DNA from: Dictyophora rubrovolvata
Lineage: Eukaryota > Basidiomycota > Agaricomycetes > Phallales > Phallaceae
NCBI GenBank assembly: GCA_029959195.1
Contig: CP114117.1
Span: forward strand, 1,612,001 to 1,676,000
Length of the DNA: 64,000 nt
Direction: 5' to 3'
This document shows, in pieces, positions 24,209 to 36,000 of the stretch; position 1 is the stretch's first letter, and each line of letters opens with the position of its first letter. The position numbers and the translations under genes were made by a program. The notes below the pieces were generated by a model. The model saw only the letters and a program-made list of their open reading frames with translations, was not told where the DNA came from and searched no databases.

Positions 24209-27200
24209 ATGCCTCAGGCGGCTGAAGTAACACTTGATATTGGAACACCTCCCCGCTCCCCTAGGACATCGGAGGAGTTTGAGCAGATACCACATCCATC
24301 ACACTCTGAATTGCCCTCGACGAATCGTCGGAGTCAGTGGGGATACGCCGTCGAGGAAGAATTGCCGCTCCATTACATGAACGAAGACAAAGCTCGTCGA
24401 CGTCTCCGTCCGGGAGGAGGCGGTCCCCACGAGTCTGAAAAATTATTCGAAGCTCCTTCTGACGACGAAAAAGATCTTTTTCATAACAAAGCTCGTCTAG
24501 CCGTCGCTCCACGTCTTCCCAGACTCGTAAAAAAGTACCCTCCTCCCTCTAATTTGGTGCGCATTCCCCAATGTTATCCGAGCGTGTTTAGGGCTTATGA
24601 ACTAATTCTTGACTTGATTTCAGTATGAACTCACACTACAAAATCTCGACACCATCGTGCCTGCAGTATATACCATTCTCGCTTGTTGGACACGTTTCTA
24701 CCAGATTGGAAGATCTAATATCGTTGTTTGGGATGAAGCTCACTTTGGAAAATTCGGATCGCATTATCTGAAACGCGAGTTCTATTTCGACGTACACCCT
24801 CCTCTAGGGAAAATGCTAGTCGCATTTGCTGGAGCTCTCTCAGGTTACGACGGCACATTCGACTTCAAGAGCGGTGCTGACTATCCTGAAGAAGTTCCCT
24901 TTGTCGCTATGCGTGTTATACTTGCACTATTCGGCGTTGGCATGGTTCCTGTCGCTTGGTTCACCGCAGTGGAGCTCGGCCTTAGTTGGAGGGCTTGTCA
25001 TCTCCTCACCTTGATGGTTCTTTTCGGTGAGCAAATACTCGGACTGCTCTCCAGCGGTGTTTAGCTCACATTCTTTTCAGATGTCGGATGGTTAGGCATT
25101 TCTCGATTCATTCTTTTAGACTCAATGCTATTATTCTTCACGTTCACTACTGTATTCTGTATGACCAAGTTTCACAATGAACAATATGAGTGCGTCGAAC
25201 CTACTTTCACTTTAGCGAATTGAAAAATCTCATATTTTCTAGTCCATTCTCATTCGATTGGTGGGCTTGGCTAACCTTCACTGGCCTATCCATAGGCTGC
25301 GTAACTAGGTAAAATCCCCGAGTCTGTTTCTATCATTCCTGTGCCCCATCTGATGGTCATTAGCGTCAAATGGGTGGGATTATTCGTCACTCTGTTGGTT
25401 GGTGCATATACTATCGAAGACCTTTGGGAAAGATTTGGTGACCTAAAAATGCCCATAGTATGATTATCTGCGTTTTCAGCACAATCAATTGCTGACCTGA
25501 CTGATAATTCGTAGCGAACATATATCCGGCACTGGATTGCCAGATTTATGTGTTTGATGCTCTTACCGATCATTGTTTACATGATATGCTTTAAAATCCA
25601 TTTCTTCGTACTCAATCATTCCGGGCCCGGTGACGCACAGATGAGCTCTCTCTTCCAGGCCAACCTCGTCGGCAATGATTTTTCCTCGGACCCTCTTGGT
25701 CAGCCTCATTTTCTGCCATGCAATCACTGAATTACTCTTATCATGATTTCTCTTTTTTTAGAGATTGCATTTGGTTCCAGAATCACTTTGAAAAACGTTG
25801 GCTACGGAGGCGGTCTATTGCATTCGCATGTACAAACCTATCCCGTAGGCTCCAATCAACAGCAAGTAACATGCTATCACTATAGGGACAACAACAATGA
25901 ATGGATTGTCAAACCACCATGGCAAGTACCAGCTATTAATCCCAATGGAGACATTCGTTATATCAAACACGGCGATATTATACGCCTGGCTCATGGGCCT
26001 ACTACCCGCAACCTGCACTCTCATCCTGTAACTGCTCCTGTTACTAAGCTCAATCACGAGGTCGCCTGTTACGGCAATGAAACTGTTGGAGACACGAATG
26101 ATCATTGGGTCGTTGAAGTTGTCGATGACATCCAACGTGGAAGTCGATCTAAAGTCGATCGGATACATTCACTTACTACACGGATGAGACTACGGCATCA
26201 AAATCTCAATTGTTATTTACGGGCTGCGAATGCAATTCTCCCACAATGGGGGTTCAAGCAAATTGAAGTCAGCTGTGATAAAGAAAATAACCCTAATGAT
26301 GCTCACACTTATTGGAACGTTGAAAGCCATTGGAATGATCGATGTAGGTACCCACATATCAACAAAGCGACAAAATCTTACAAGCGCTTTTCTAGTACCT
26401 CCTGGTCAACACTCTTTCTATAAATCACCTTTCTTCGCAGATTTTTGGCATCTTAATGTAGCCATGATGACTTCGAACAATGCTCTTATTCCTGACCCTG
26501 ACAAGGACGACGTTTTAGCTTCCAAACCCACAGATTGGCCACTAATGCATCTCGGTTTACGCATGTGTGGATGGGGGGATCAACAAATCAAGTATTACCT
26601 GTTAGGAACTCCATTTATCTGGTGGACCGGAAGTGCTAGTTTGGTTGTTTTCGTGATGGCATGCGCCATCTATTTCATGCGAATGCAGCGACATTATAAC
26701 GACTTTGAACCTGGTACGTCATGTTGACTTTGCACTGTCTTGTAATCACCATTAATTTACTCAAATTATAGGCGAATGGGATCGTTTCCTGTATATCGGG
26801 AAAGTAGCCTTCGTTGGTTGGTCCTTCCATTATTGTAAGTGTTTTCAGTTTATATTATATATATCGCATCTAAGTTGATTACCGCAGTACCTTTCTTAAT
26901 TATGGGTCGTGTACGTACCTTTGGGTTTCTTAATGCATGCGTATATGCTGACAAAAAAAACAGGTAACCTACATACATCACTACGTGCGTATAATGTGCT
27001 ATTTATCAGAATTTTATTTTGACGGAAATTTTAGTTACCAGCGCTGTATTTCTCTACTATAATGGCGGCGCATATGGGAGACCATTTCTTTTTTCATTCG
27101 CGTTGGTTGACGGATAGAACCAAAAATATCATTTTTGCTTCATGGTCATTTGCTATTTTTGCCTGTTTCTGGTGGTTCAGGGGAATGGCATTCGGTTACG

Positions 27201-27314
27201 ATGGTCCCATAACCCAACATTGGGGTTTAAGATGGCGTAAGGTATGTAAACTTACTGTCAAGACTACCAGAAAATCGAAATAAGCTTTTATTTCAGAGCT
27301 GGAACATCTACTAA
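24209..27314 (+). CDS. PMT2: Dolichyl-phosphate-mannose protein O-mannosyltransferase, PMT2 subfamily
   Basis: ER membrane enzyme that transfers mannose from dolichyl phosphate to Ser/Thr of secretory proteins, typically in PMT1/PMT2 heterodimers. The sequence shows a cytosolic N-terminus, then the catalytic first loop with the Asp-Glu pair in VVWDEAHFGKFGSHYLKREF and then FDVHPPLGKMLVAFAGAL. Several membrane helices follow, then luminal MIR repeats (ITLKNVGYGGGLLHSHVQTY, IIRLAHGPTTRNLHSH and similar). The C-terminal membrane block includes PFIWWTGSASLVVFVMACAI, YIGKVAFVGWSFHY, LPFLIMGR and YIHHYLPALYFS. It ends KSWNIY. About eleven exons. PMT2 rather than PMT4 is chosen from the loop and C-terminal wording; this is from memory of the family. 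Confidence 0.93.
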
Positions 27315-27433
27315 ATTATAACTTTTACTTTTATCACCACTATCTTATAACGTCGAGTCATTTTCAAAAAGCAAAAAGGGGCAAGTCTGGTCAGATAACC
27401 CTCGGTGTAGATACCTATAACAATATAAATACC

Positions 27434-30115
27434 TCATTCAACATCAGCGTGATCATTGTCTACCACGACAGATTCATTCGGCTGCTCTGGTGTTTTGGGC
27501 GTTTCACCATCAAATGTACGCCTAGGGGAATGCAGCCCAACTTGATATAATGAACTAGCAGAGCGCGTAACTCTTAGCTGGTTAGAATTGGGCTTAAAGC
27601 CTAGAGGGGATGTTAATGGCATGGATTCCCATGGTGGATGCTGCGATGGCATTGATATACGAAGATTGAGACGGGAATAAGGATCCTTTAAGGATAATGC
27701 ATCGTGAGATGAAGCGTATCCCGCGAGAGAGTATATTCGACGAGATTTGGGAGCCGTTATGACTGTTCCGAAAGATGGTGGTATAGGATCGTGATAAGGT
27801 GCTGAAGAGGAGAATAGGGACCATGTCGGTGATTTGGAAGGCAAGTTCGACGGGGAATCTGTGTCAAATACTGATGCGGATGATTCGGAGTTGTATAGAG
27901 CCGATTTGACCTGAACAATATCATGTTCTAAATCACTGAGCTTTTTCTCGAATGCTTCGAGGTCATTATTATCAACGTTCGCGTCAAACAGCTGGTTCAA
28001 ATCCTCGGTCGATGTAGATGATTTGGAAGGAGGGAGAAAGTTATTGACAGTTTGCAACCCCCTTTTGATTCTTTCGATATCGGCGATATGTATTTCTAAT
28101 TCGACTCTAGCATCTTCGCAGTAGTCATCTAGTCTTAGGACAACGTTCAACAGCAAAGATCTCTGCGAATCCAGTACGTTTGCCTTGTCAAGAAGCAACA
28201 GCCTCAATTGCTGCAATGCTGAGTGACAGTCGGTGAAGCCCTTCTGCACCTTCTCACATTTTGGGTCTGTGGCATGCTGCTCTTCGAACAATATTTGCGA
28301 CTTCAGTGGATCGGCCACTTCTGGTGGACATTCTTGAGTGACTGGGTCTGAATTCAGAGTATGGTTTTCTGTTGACCCCGGAGAATCTTTTGAAGCCACG
28401 CCTATGTCTTCCGAATTTTCTGCAGGGTGAGTAATGGACCCAGATTGCGCTACATCGACATTTGCAGATGTACCAGAGTCGTCACTTGGAACCTCAGGAG
28501 ATACATTTGTTTGACCTTTTCGATCCAGCTTAGATATGATGGGTGCGGGCGCAGACAACTGAGGAGCATAACAATTGCCCAGCCTTTTGGCCAGTTCCAG
28601 GCGCTTTCCAGTCTCGATTTCCAATTCTGATTTCAGCGTTGAACATAGATGTTCTGCTAACAAAACATTCGACATAGACTCTGAATTTGAATCGTTCGAC
28701 TCTGAATAGTCTGACGATATGAGAACATTTCTGGCTTCTTCCATCATCACGTTATAAGTCGACAGCAACGAAGAAGATGGGGTTTGTTCTGCCACATTTC
28801 CTGAGGCAATCCTTAAATACCGGTCTTCCGCTCGTCGAATCCAGTTTGTAAGGCTTTCGAGCAATAGTTCCTCGCGAGAAACGTGCCGAAGCCTCAATGA
28901 GACCTCTCTTCGACGGCCAAAGGTTTCTCTGGAAATATCTTCTGTTAGCTCATCTAGTACATCCCTCATCTGAGATACCCGTGTCCGTTCTTCCCCCAAG
29001 GCTTTCGTGAGCATTTCTGATGTGGTCGATAAGGTAGCCAATGTGGCTGCGTGGCGGGTCTTTAATGATGAAACCGCTACTTGTAGAGTATCAATAGATG
29101 ATTGAGAAAAACGCCTGTGATAAATACGTTTATTATGGACTGTCTGAAAAGATGACGAAGACTGACATATATCGTGAGACCATTTTTTCGGCTGCATTAT
29201 CATCAGCTTTGTAACGGTCAATTTCCAGTAAAGCTTTGGCAAGCCTTTCACGGTCGAACCGACAAGTCTCCCGCTCGGCTTCTAAATCGGTGCGAGCAAC
29301 GGATAGCTCGTTGTGTAGATGTGCTATTTCGGTATGGAGGCTCGTAGTCTCTGCATTTGCTTCTGAAAGGAGCTGATGTAGAGATTTTCGGCTATGCTGG
29401 AAGGAGTCGAGAATGGCAGTCGACAAGCTATTCTCATCGCTAGCTGAGGAGGAGGAGGAGGAGGAGGAGGTGGTGGTGGTGGGAATTGGTGGGGTGTCGG
29501 GGTTCTTGGCAAGCGTTAAATCTCGCTGTAATGATCGAACCAACGACGCATAATCATTGATAACTGCCATAGCCATCTTGACTTCCTCTTCAGCTGCTTT
29601 ACAACGTACTGTCAAGAGGCTTTCTTTGGAAAGATATTCCTTCAGCAGGGTTCTGTTGCTGTCGATATTGCTCTGCATAAGTTTAAGTTCCACTTTGGAT
29701 TTGTTCAGCGTATGAGTCGTTTGCAAACATTCTGAAGTCTTCTGAAGCAAGGACTGTTCTGTAAAGGAGAGTTTGTCGGAGAGACGTCGCAAGGCTAATG
29801 ACAGCTCTGTTGTTTGACGAGAGGCCTGGATCGGCTCGACATTTGATCTCAAATAAGAAACTTCACGTTTGAGGATATCATTTTCCGTTTCTAATAGTTT
29901 TACGCGTCTGGAAGCGTCCGCTGCGTCTGAGCGGGCACGTTGCAGCTGGAGAGCGGAGACATGCGCTGCATGCTATACTAACAATTGGAAAATTGAGAAC
30001 ACGACGTTGATGCAACGTATAGATATAAATGCAGAAAAACACCTGCCTGGTAGTTCTCAAATGCCGAACGTAAACTTTTCAATTCCAGAGCAATAGGGTG
30101 GTCATTCTTGGACAT
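27434..30115 (-). CDS. Large coiled-coil protein, function unknown
   Basis: About 870 residues dominated by heptad-like helices. An N-terminal Met-rich start MSKNDHPIALELKSLRSAFE runs into a long coiled coil with QLQRARSDAADASRRVKLLE and RLSDKLSFTEQSLLQKTSEC. A Ser run encoded by GAG/AGG trinucleotides (29450-29480) interrupts it. A second coiled coil contains LGEERTRVSQMRDVLDELTE, and the C-terminal tail is disordered and Ser/Pro-rich, ending DNDHADVE. The first intron can be spliced two ways (GT donor within GCAGGT, or GC donor before it). The architecture resembles cytoskeletal, spindle-pole or septal-pore scaffolds, but nothing identifies which. Confidence 0.8.
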
Positions 30116-30290
30116 GATGCGGGCATGCCATGCGCGTGTTGTGAACACGCGCCGGAGTGACAGAGCGGAGTTACTTTTGCGGTTATTAGCCCTTTTTTTT
30201 CTTTTTTTTATATAAACCAGCCTCAGTTCTGCTTTTGCGTACAACGACGAGGACGATCTTCACCTATTTCATCGACAAAAGACATCGAGA

Positions 30291-31700
30291 ATGACGAGTG
30301 CGAGAGGATGCTTTAATTGTGGTGGATGCACGTCGATTCCTTTATCTTTGTTGCGCGGAGAATGCTGATCGGCGTACTGAATGCTTTTTCTTTTTTTATT
30401 GTTGAATTTGGGTTTAAATCACAATCAATGCGTGTTTTTGACTGGTCTCGTACTTGGTTTTGTGTTTTCTTCCGTCTCGTCTGTGCTGCTCCTCGTCGAT
30501 GCTCCTACAGTCGGGCACCAAGCCGCTCAATGTCCCAAGGCAGGAACGCCCACCTGGTAAGAGCCGTTCTGCATCTAACCAGAACTTGAACTTTGAAAAA
30601 TTGAGTGCATATACGTCAGTTATAACTGTATGTGTCTTTTAGCATCTCCATTTAGATATCGGCTGTTCATCAAGAAATTTCAGGCGGATTAGAGGGCCAT
30701 GTGTCTAGGGGTCCGCCAATTTCAATTAACATATCCATTTTCATTATGTATGCTTAAGGAATACGCTAGATTGCACGATGGAACCAAAAGCAAAGAGTTG
30801 CTACAAGTGTGGCGCAGAGTGAGTCGCAGTGATTGTTATCTCAAGTGTCTTTAGACTGAACCAGCGAAATGCAGGGGGCATATTGTTCGTAGTTGTACCA
30901 CTTTTTGACTCGACACGATTGATAATCATAGTGTCATCTCCAATACTCTAACGATCTCTCTTGTTGTTTCTAGTCTCGTGATTGTCAACAAGCGAACGAT
31001 AGCGGCTACGGCGGTGGTGGTGGCGGCGGCGGCTCATCGGGCGCCGAGTGTTATCGCTGCGGTAAAGTAAGTGTTCAGTCTCATCACCGGACAAAACTCC
31101 TAAAATATATCATACAAGGTCGGTCATATAGCTCGAAACTGCACCGATGCTCCCGGTGGTGGTGGTGGTGGTGGTGGAAGTAACAATTACAACAGTGGCT
31201 ATGGGGAAAGAGGATTCTCGCAAAGCAAGACTTGGTTAGTTTTGTCACATTGTAAAATTTCTTCCCTAACACCCCATGTCAGTTATACTTGCGGTGGAGG
31301 TATGATTAACCTTCTCATGACACAATGTGCATGCATCTTATATAAATCCTTGTCAAAGTCGGCCATTTGAGTCGCGATTGTGTTCAAGGATCAAAATGCT
31401 ACAATTGCTCACAGAGGTAAATGTGTATATCAAGATTTTCTGAATTCCTCCCGCTGAGATCAATAATTCAAGTGGACATATTAGTAAAGGTAATCCTAAA
31501 TTGGGTACGACTATCTGTTGCTTGGAATTGACCTTAATCCACCAGATTGCCCACTACCTCAAAAGCGAGCTTGTTATACCTGTGGCAGTGAATCGTGAGT
31601 CATCCCCTTATTTTACAGGGGGGAAAGCATGCTCATGGACATCCTCATTTATCTTAGTCATATCGCACGAGACTGTCCAGGCGCTGTCGAAGCTAGTTGA
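30291..31700 (+). CDS. GIS2: CNBP/Gis2-type protein with seven CCHC zinc knuckles
   Basis: Cytoplasmic single-stranded nucleic-acid binder linked in yeast and animals to translation control and RNP granules. The spliced protein holds seven CX2CX4HX4C knuckles: CFNCGGFGHQAAQC, CYNCGLEGHVSRDC, CYKCGAEGHISRDC, CYRCGKVGHIARNC, CYTCGGVGHLSRDC, CYNCSQSGHISKDC and CYTCGSESHIARDC. A Gly-rich linker separates knuckles three to five. About twelve short exons are needed, and splice phases agree at each knuckle. Intron 1 (30328-30510) has a GC donor. Knuckle 2 depends on an eight-base microexon at 30620-30627. Without it the second Cys pair is lost, which is strong support for it. The tail after the last knuckle is short. 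Confidence 0.9.
30620..30627 (+). other. Eight-base microexon of the CNBP gene
   Basis: The bases TTATAACT lie between an acceptor CAG (30617-30619) and a donor GTATGTG (from 30628). Joined to TG at 30555-30556 and GC at 30684, they read TGT TAT AAC TGC, that is Cys-Tyr-Asn-Cys, the start of knuckle 2. Flanking introns are 63 and 56 bases. Confidence 0.85.
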
Positions 31701-32033
31701 AAGTAAAACCTGGAGTTAAGCCTGAGTTTTTTTTCTAAAAAAAGAGAACAAAAAAGAACTAAGAAGAAGAAGAAATATCAATGGTTTTGAATCTCGCATT
31801 TACCTGCTTTATGTACAGTGTTTGTTCTTCTCGTCTATGCTACAAATACATTACTTGAAAAGACACTCGAGTCATATCTAAAAAAGAACGGTGCCATGCG
31901 ATGAACACTGCTTTGCAACTCGTATATTCATTTTCCAACGGCTCCGAGACAGTCGAGGCGTGGGATATAAGCCGACTGAAATTTGTCACGTCCAGTGATA
32001 AAGCGATATTCCACAGCTAAATTACTGGTGACA
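31701..32033. other. Spacer between CNBP and HEL2
   Basis: AT-rich 3' region of CNBP and upstream of HEL2; nothing else supported. Confidence 0.5.
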
Positions 32034-34559
32034 ATGGCAACACCGACGCACACGCACACAACAAAACCCGCCAGACCAAACAACAATCGAAATAGAAGAC
32101 AGCGAGGACGTGGCTCGGGAAAGAAAGAGAGCGCACTAACCAGAGAGGCTACCACTGATAAAGCTGACACTACATCGACACAAGATTCCAGCTCCCCAGC
32201 CGAACAAATCACAGAGTCTGTCTCAACTCTAACAGTTCAGGAAACGAATAACGAGAACCTGTGCTGGATATGCACAGAACCAGTTAAATATTTCTCTGTA
32301 TCGGAATGCAACCATCGGACTTGCCATGTTTGCGCACTTCGATTGAGAGCATTGTACAAGAGGATGGATTGCACTTTTTGTAAGGTACTGTTTCCAGCAA
32401 TTTTTTCTTTTGATATCGTTCTGTGTCAGGCTTATACATGTATACTATAGCATCCCCAACCAACGCTGATCTATACTCGCTCCCCGGATCAGTTATATGA
32501 GACCTTCATACCCGAGCAGATCCCTTTCAAAGATATAAAGTTATCAATTTTTTTTGAATCACAAGATATGATGGAGGAGACTCTCCTTCTTTTACGCTTC
32601 AATTGTCCCGACTCCGACTGCGATTTTGTGGGCCATGGTTGGGGAGATCTCAAAATGCATGTTCGATCGACTCACAATTGTTTGTTATGGTATGTTGGTA
32701 GTTTCGATGCTGCAATGCGATAACTTCTTAATATTCTCCTAGCGATCTGTGTACTCGTTTTAAGAAAGTTTTCTCTCACGAACACATTATGTATCATCCT
32801 TCCCAGCTGCCTATCCATTTACCCTCGGTCCCTCGTCGTAACATCAACAAGAGTACTCCCCCTCAAGATCAGAAAATCGAAGGAGGAATACACCCTCTTT
32901 GCGAATTCTGTCGTGAATGCTATTTTGGAGATGATGAAATGTTTGCTCACATGCGTGAAAAGCATGAAGAGTGTTTTATTTGCAAACGGAATGGTATCAG
33001 AGATCAATAGTAAGACTTACTACACCTATCTTCTTCCTTGGCTGATTTTCTCTTCTTTCTTAGTTTTCAAGATTATGGTAGTCTTGTAAGAAAAAACGGT
33101 CTATATTTTTGTCTTTGTTTCAAACTCTAACACATCTTCTGTGTACGGCAGGACCATCATTTCAACAATGCCCATTATCCCTGCAAAGATTCCAATTGTC
33201 AAGCACAGAAATTCGTCGTATTTGGCTCTGTACTTGACCTAAAGGCGCACATGGTGGAACAGCACGGTCAGGATTTAAGCGCCAAAGACAAGAAGGACCT
33301 TCGTCGATTGGATTCAGCATTCGAGTACGAAAGCAGAGATGATTCCACTCCAAGACAAGCTAGATTTAGAAAGCAAGACAGAGACAGGGAAAGAGAATTA
33401 CCTGAATCTAGTCAATCGGCCAGGCGAAGAGAGGCATTTGGTGCTAGTTTGACCTCCGAATCACACAATCCTCCTCCGTCTACACAGCCGTCTCCCAAAC
33501 CATTCTCTTTGGACCAATCCCAACTATCTGAAGTTTCAGGCATCAATGCAGAGTAAGCTCGAACGTATATATCCTCTTTACTTCTTTCTTAACAGTGGCA
33601 TAGACGTTATACCGCCTTTATTGCGCGGGTAATTGACCTTACAAGTAATCTTAGCAATGCAGTTCCTGCAATTGAAGCTGCTATACGCTCATATATATCG
33701 AATGAATCTGGTCCTAGAGATCTCATCAACACTATTTTTAACGTTGTCAACAGAAATATAGACGATACTGCTAGCCTAATGAGCGCGTTGGTCGAATTGT
33801 TAGACGATGAGGAGAAAAGAAGAGCCCTCCTTGCTTCTTGGAATGGTTTCAAAATTGAGGTAAGACACGTTTGTCTTCATGAAGTGCACCTATTCATAAT
33901 CGTGCAACCAGCAACGACAACAGTTTCCTGATTTAATCGGTCCAGCCTTGGGGTCGGGCTACGCCGGGGTTGCAAGTGGTCGAATTATCAATATTAAACA
34001 TTCCACGACGAGTCGATCCTCCGCCCAATCTTCTGGGCAAGTCTGGGAGCGTGTCGCTCAAGCTGCAAAGTCGACATCCACAGCACAAGGGCCACCTGTT
34101 CGGCCGAAACAGTCATCGAAGCCTCCGTCTTCAAATCCTGCTTTCCCTACTCTTTTAGCAGCTAAGAACACTTCGGTTCGACAGGGATCGACCTCAACTA
34201 CGGCGTGGTCTTCTGGCGGTGCGACCAGACCACGAAGTGAGGTCGTCTCGACGCCATCTTTGTCAGCTTCGAAATTAGCGTCACCTCAACTATCGTCAGA
34301 GCTATTTCCAACGCTGCCATTTTCAGCTAAAACTCCACGAGTACCTATGAGTGGCAACCAATCCTTGAGAAAGATTTTGGGAGATGGTAACGTACCATCT
34401 TCCAGTGCGTGGGGACCAAAAAGAGATGAAGATGGTCAAACTGAATTTTCCACAACACCTCTTTCCACAGATGCAGGGACGCCAAATCCCAACAAAGGGA
34501 AAAAGAAGAAAGGCAAGGAGAAACAGACATTGTTTGTCATTGGCACATTTCCAACGTAA
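32034..34559 (+). CDS. HEL2: RING E3 ligase HEL2/ZNF598, collided-ribosome sensor
   Basis: E3 ubiquitin ligase that marks stalled, collided ribosomes and triggers ribosome-associated quality control. A Lys/Arg/Asn-rich N-terminus precedes the RING: CWICTEPVKYFSVSECNHRT then CHVCALRLRALYK and CTFCK. A row of C2H2-like fingers follows, split by introns: FNCPDSDCDFVGHGWGDLKM, CLLCDLCTRFKKVFSHEHIM, LCEFCRECYFGDDEMFAHMR, CFICKRNGI and HHFNNAHYPCKDSNCQAQKF. A helical middle domain (AFIARVIDLTSNLSNAVPAI) and a disordered Ser-rich tail ending TLFVIGTFPT complete it. About seven exons. Start taken at ATG 32034 rather than the in-frame ATG 31983, because the conserved part begins later and 32034 fits fungal N-termini. 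Confidence 0.93.
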
Positions 34560-34760
34560 ACCGGTTTCCTGGGTAACACGCATTGTACAACGCTACAAAG
34601 TATACATAATTGTTTAGATTATGACGAGTTTGAATAACCATGTTTTCCAAATAGCGAACCTGTCCTTTAGACATCGAATGAAAAGATTTCAAGTCCCCGA
34701 AGCAGAACAGTTGAGACGGTTGGAATGACTTGGCAGAGTCTGCCACATAAAGAATCGCTC
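34560..34760 (-). pseudogene. Decayed copy of the 3' end of an MDR dehydrogenase gene
   Basis: The minus strand here resembles the last exon and 3' flank of the intact dehydrogenase gene at 37421-39012. Aligned blocks include a CACGCATTG stretch, TTTCCAAAT, GAACCTGTC, and AGTTGAGACG near the inner end. In translation the remnant reads SFHSMSKGQ where the intact gene has EFSHKGFDI, and the tails share IRHN or TRHN. The match starts near the HEL2 stop and fades beyond about 34760. Only the terminal exon region is present. The similarity was judged by eye. Confidence 0.55.
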
Positions 34761-35124
34761 CAAAGAACCTTCTACTATCTGATAATCATCAGATGGACTA
34801 TACTATCTCCAACTGTGTGATGAGAGGTCCAGAAATTTAGTAAAAAATGCTGAATGAAAGGCTTAAGCTCTGAATATTCATAGTATAATGCAGCAACATG
34901 TCAGTCATTCTTTTGATCAAAACTTCAGAAAATAATATGATTTATTCCTCAACATTAATCTAATGTTGATTTGGCTTAACATCGTCATACAATAACAATT
35001 TCTCGTAACTTGCTGCTACAACGCACGCTAAGAAGACAAAGGAACGATACGCAATTTATTGTAAGAAAGCACTAAATCCAAAGCATCAGTTCAAGTCTAC
35101 TGCTTGTTATGACACAAGCTAAAC
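34761..35124. other. AT-rich spacer with a small inverted repeat
   Basis: Contains a 9-bp perfect inverted repeat with a 3-base loop at 34949-34969 and a 7-bp hairpin at about 34778-34795. No gene is seen. Confidence 0.5.
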
Positions 35125-35919
35125 TTACAGCACACCGAAGTCGGATGCGATGCAAGCTCCGTCAGAGCTAGCTTGGGGAACGTCGAAGTCGGGGAAACAC
35201 TGTGCGCTGATAAGCCCAATATCAAGGCCCTAAGATCATATACAACCTTAGCTAACTGTAAAAACATCAAGAAATTTGAAAGACGTACAACTCCTAAACC
35301 GCAGGACTCTTGTTCTTCATCTGAGGTGTTTTCGTAGAAGCCACCACAAGTGTTACCCAAGCTAAACTCAATTGCACCTCCTGCCGGAACGATGAAATCG
35401 TTGGCTATTTTTGTGAGCGTCAGCGAAGTATTCCTCTCGACAGATTTTAACATAATATTTACGCTGCATCTCCTCTAGTGCATCCACGAGTGCATCACAG
35501 TCACTAGCGAAAGGCGCACTTCCTGTAGGAGTGTCGCAAACAATAGTGCCTGTCAAGATAAATAGGTAACTACGACGTCTCAGAATAAATAAAAATTTGA
35601 ATTCGCACAATCGTCATTACAGACGTCGACTTGACGCTTTGAAACTCTGGCTTTGCCGGCGGCAGCCTTCACCAAAGAAGACGAGATGGCGGGGGTGGCC
35701 TTGGTGCAGATTGTCACCTTAAACTCCTTGCCATTGAATTCTGTGACCTGTTCGTGGATAATTTCCCCGGTATCACAAGGAAGTTGTCGGGCTATATGTG
35801 AGATCTTGAGCATTGAAAACCGGTGAAGGGGTCTAGTAGATAGTCATACTTCTTTTAACAGCTACGGCGAGAGTAGCATGAGCAGAGAGTAAACCAAAGA
35901 AAATTGCATTGAGCTTCAT
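35125..35919 (-). CDS. Small secreted Cys-rich protein, weakly Hce2-like
   Basis: A signal peptide MKLNAIFFGLLSAHATLAVA opens the protein. A propeptide-like region follows with a dibasic site, VSKR before QVDVCNDDC, of the kind cut by Kex2. The mature part has well-spaced cysteines: TIVCDTPTGSAPFASDCDAL, FIVPAGGAIEFSLGNTCGGF, ESCGLGVGLDIGLISAQCF and SSDGACIASDFGVL before the stop. The order DC ... TC ... G(V/L)D ... I resembles the Hce2 domain of fungal secreted proteins; this is tentative. Five exons with short introns, and the final acceptor choice gives the Cys-rich tail. A TATA box lies 72 bp upstream. It may act in the wall or towards other organisms; the role is unknown. Confidence 0.7.
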
Positions 35920-35990
35920 CTTTGAACGAGGGAGGTAGTTGAGGAGAGAACTGCCTTGCTTTGAAAAAAAAAAGAGAGAAAACAGCGCAG

Positions 35991-35998
35991 TTTATATA
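35991..35998 (-). promoter_or_regulatory. TATA box of the secreted Cys-rich gene
   Basis: Reads TATATAAA on the minus strand, 72 bp upstream of the ATG. Confidence 0.7.
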
Positions 35999-36000
35999 CC

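Noticed and set aside
25815-26168. A 117-codon minus-strand frame
   Set aside because: Shadow of the PMT2 MIR-domain exon.
34949-34969. 9-bp inverted repeat with 3-base loop as a possible RNA gene or terminator
   Set aside because: Short AT-rich hairpins are common in such spacers and nothing else supports a function.
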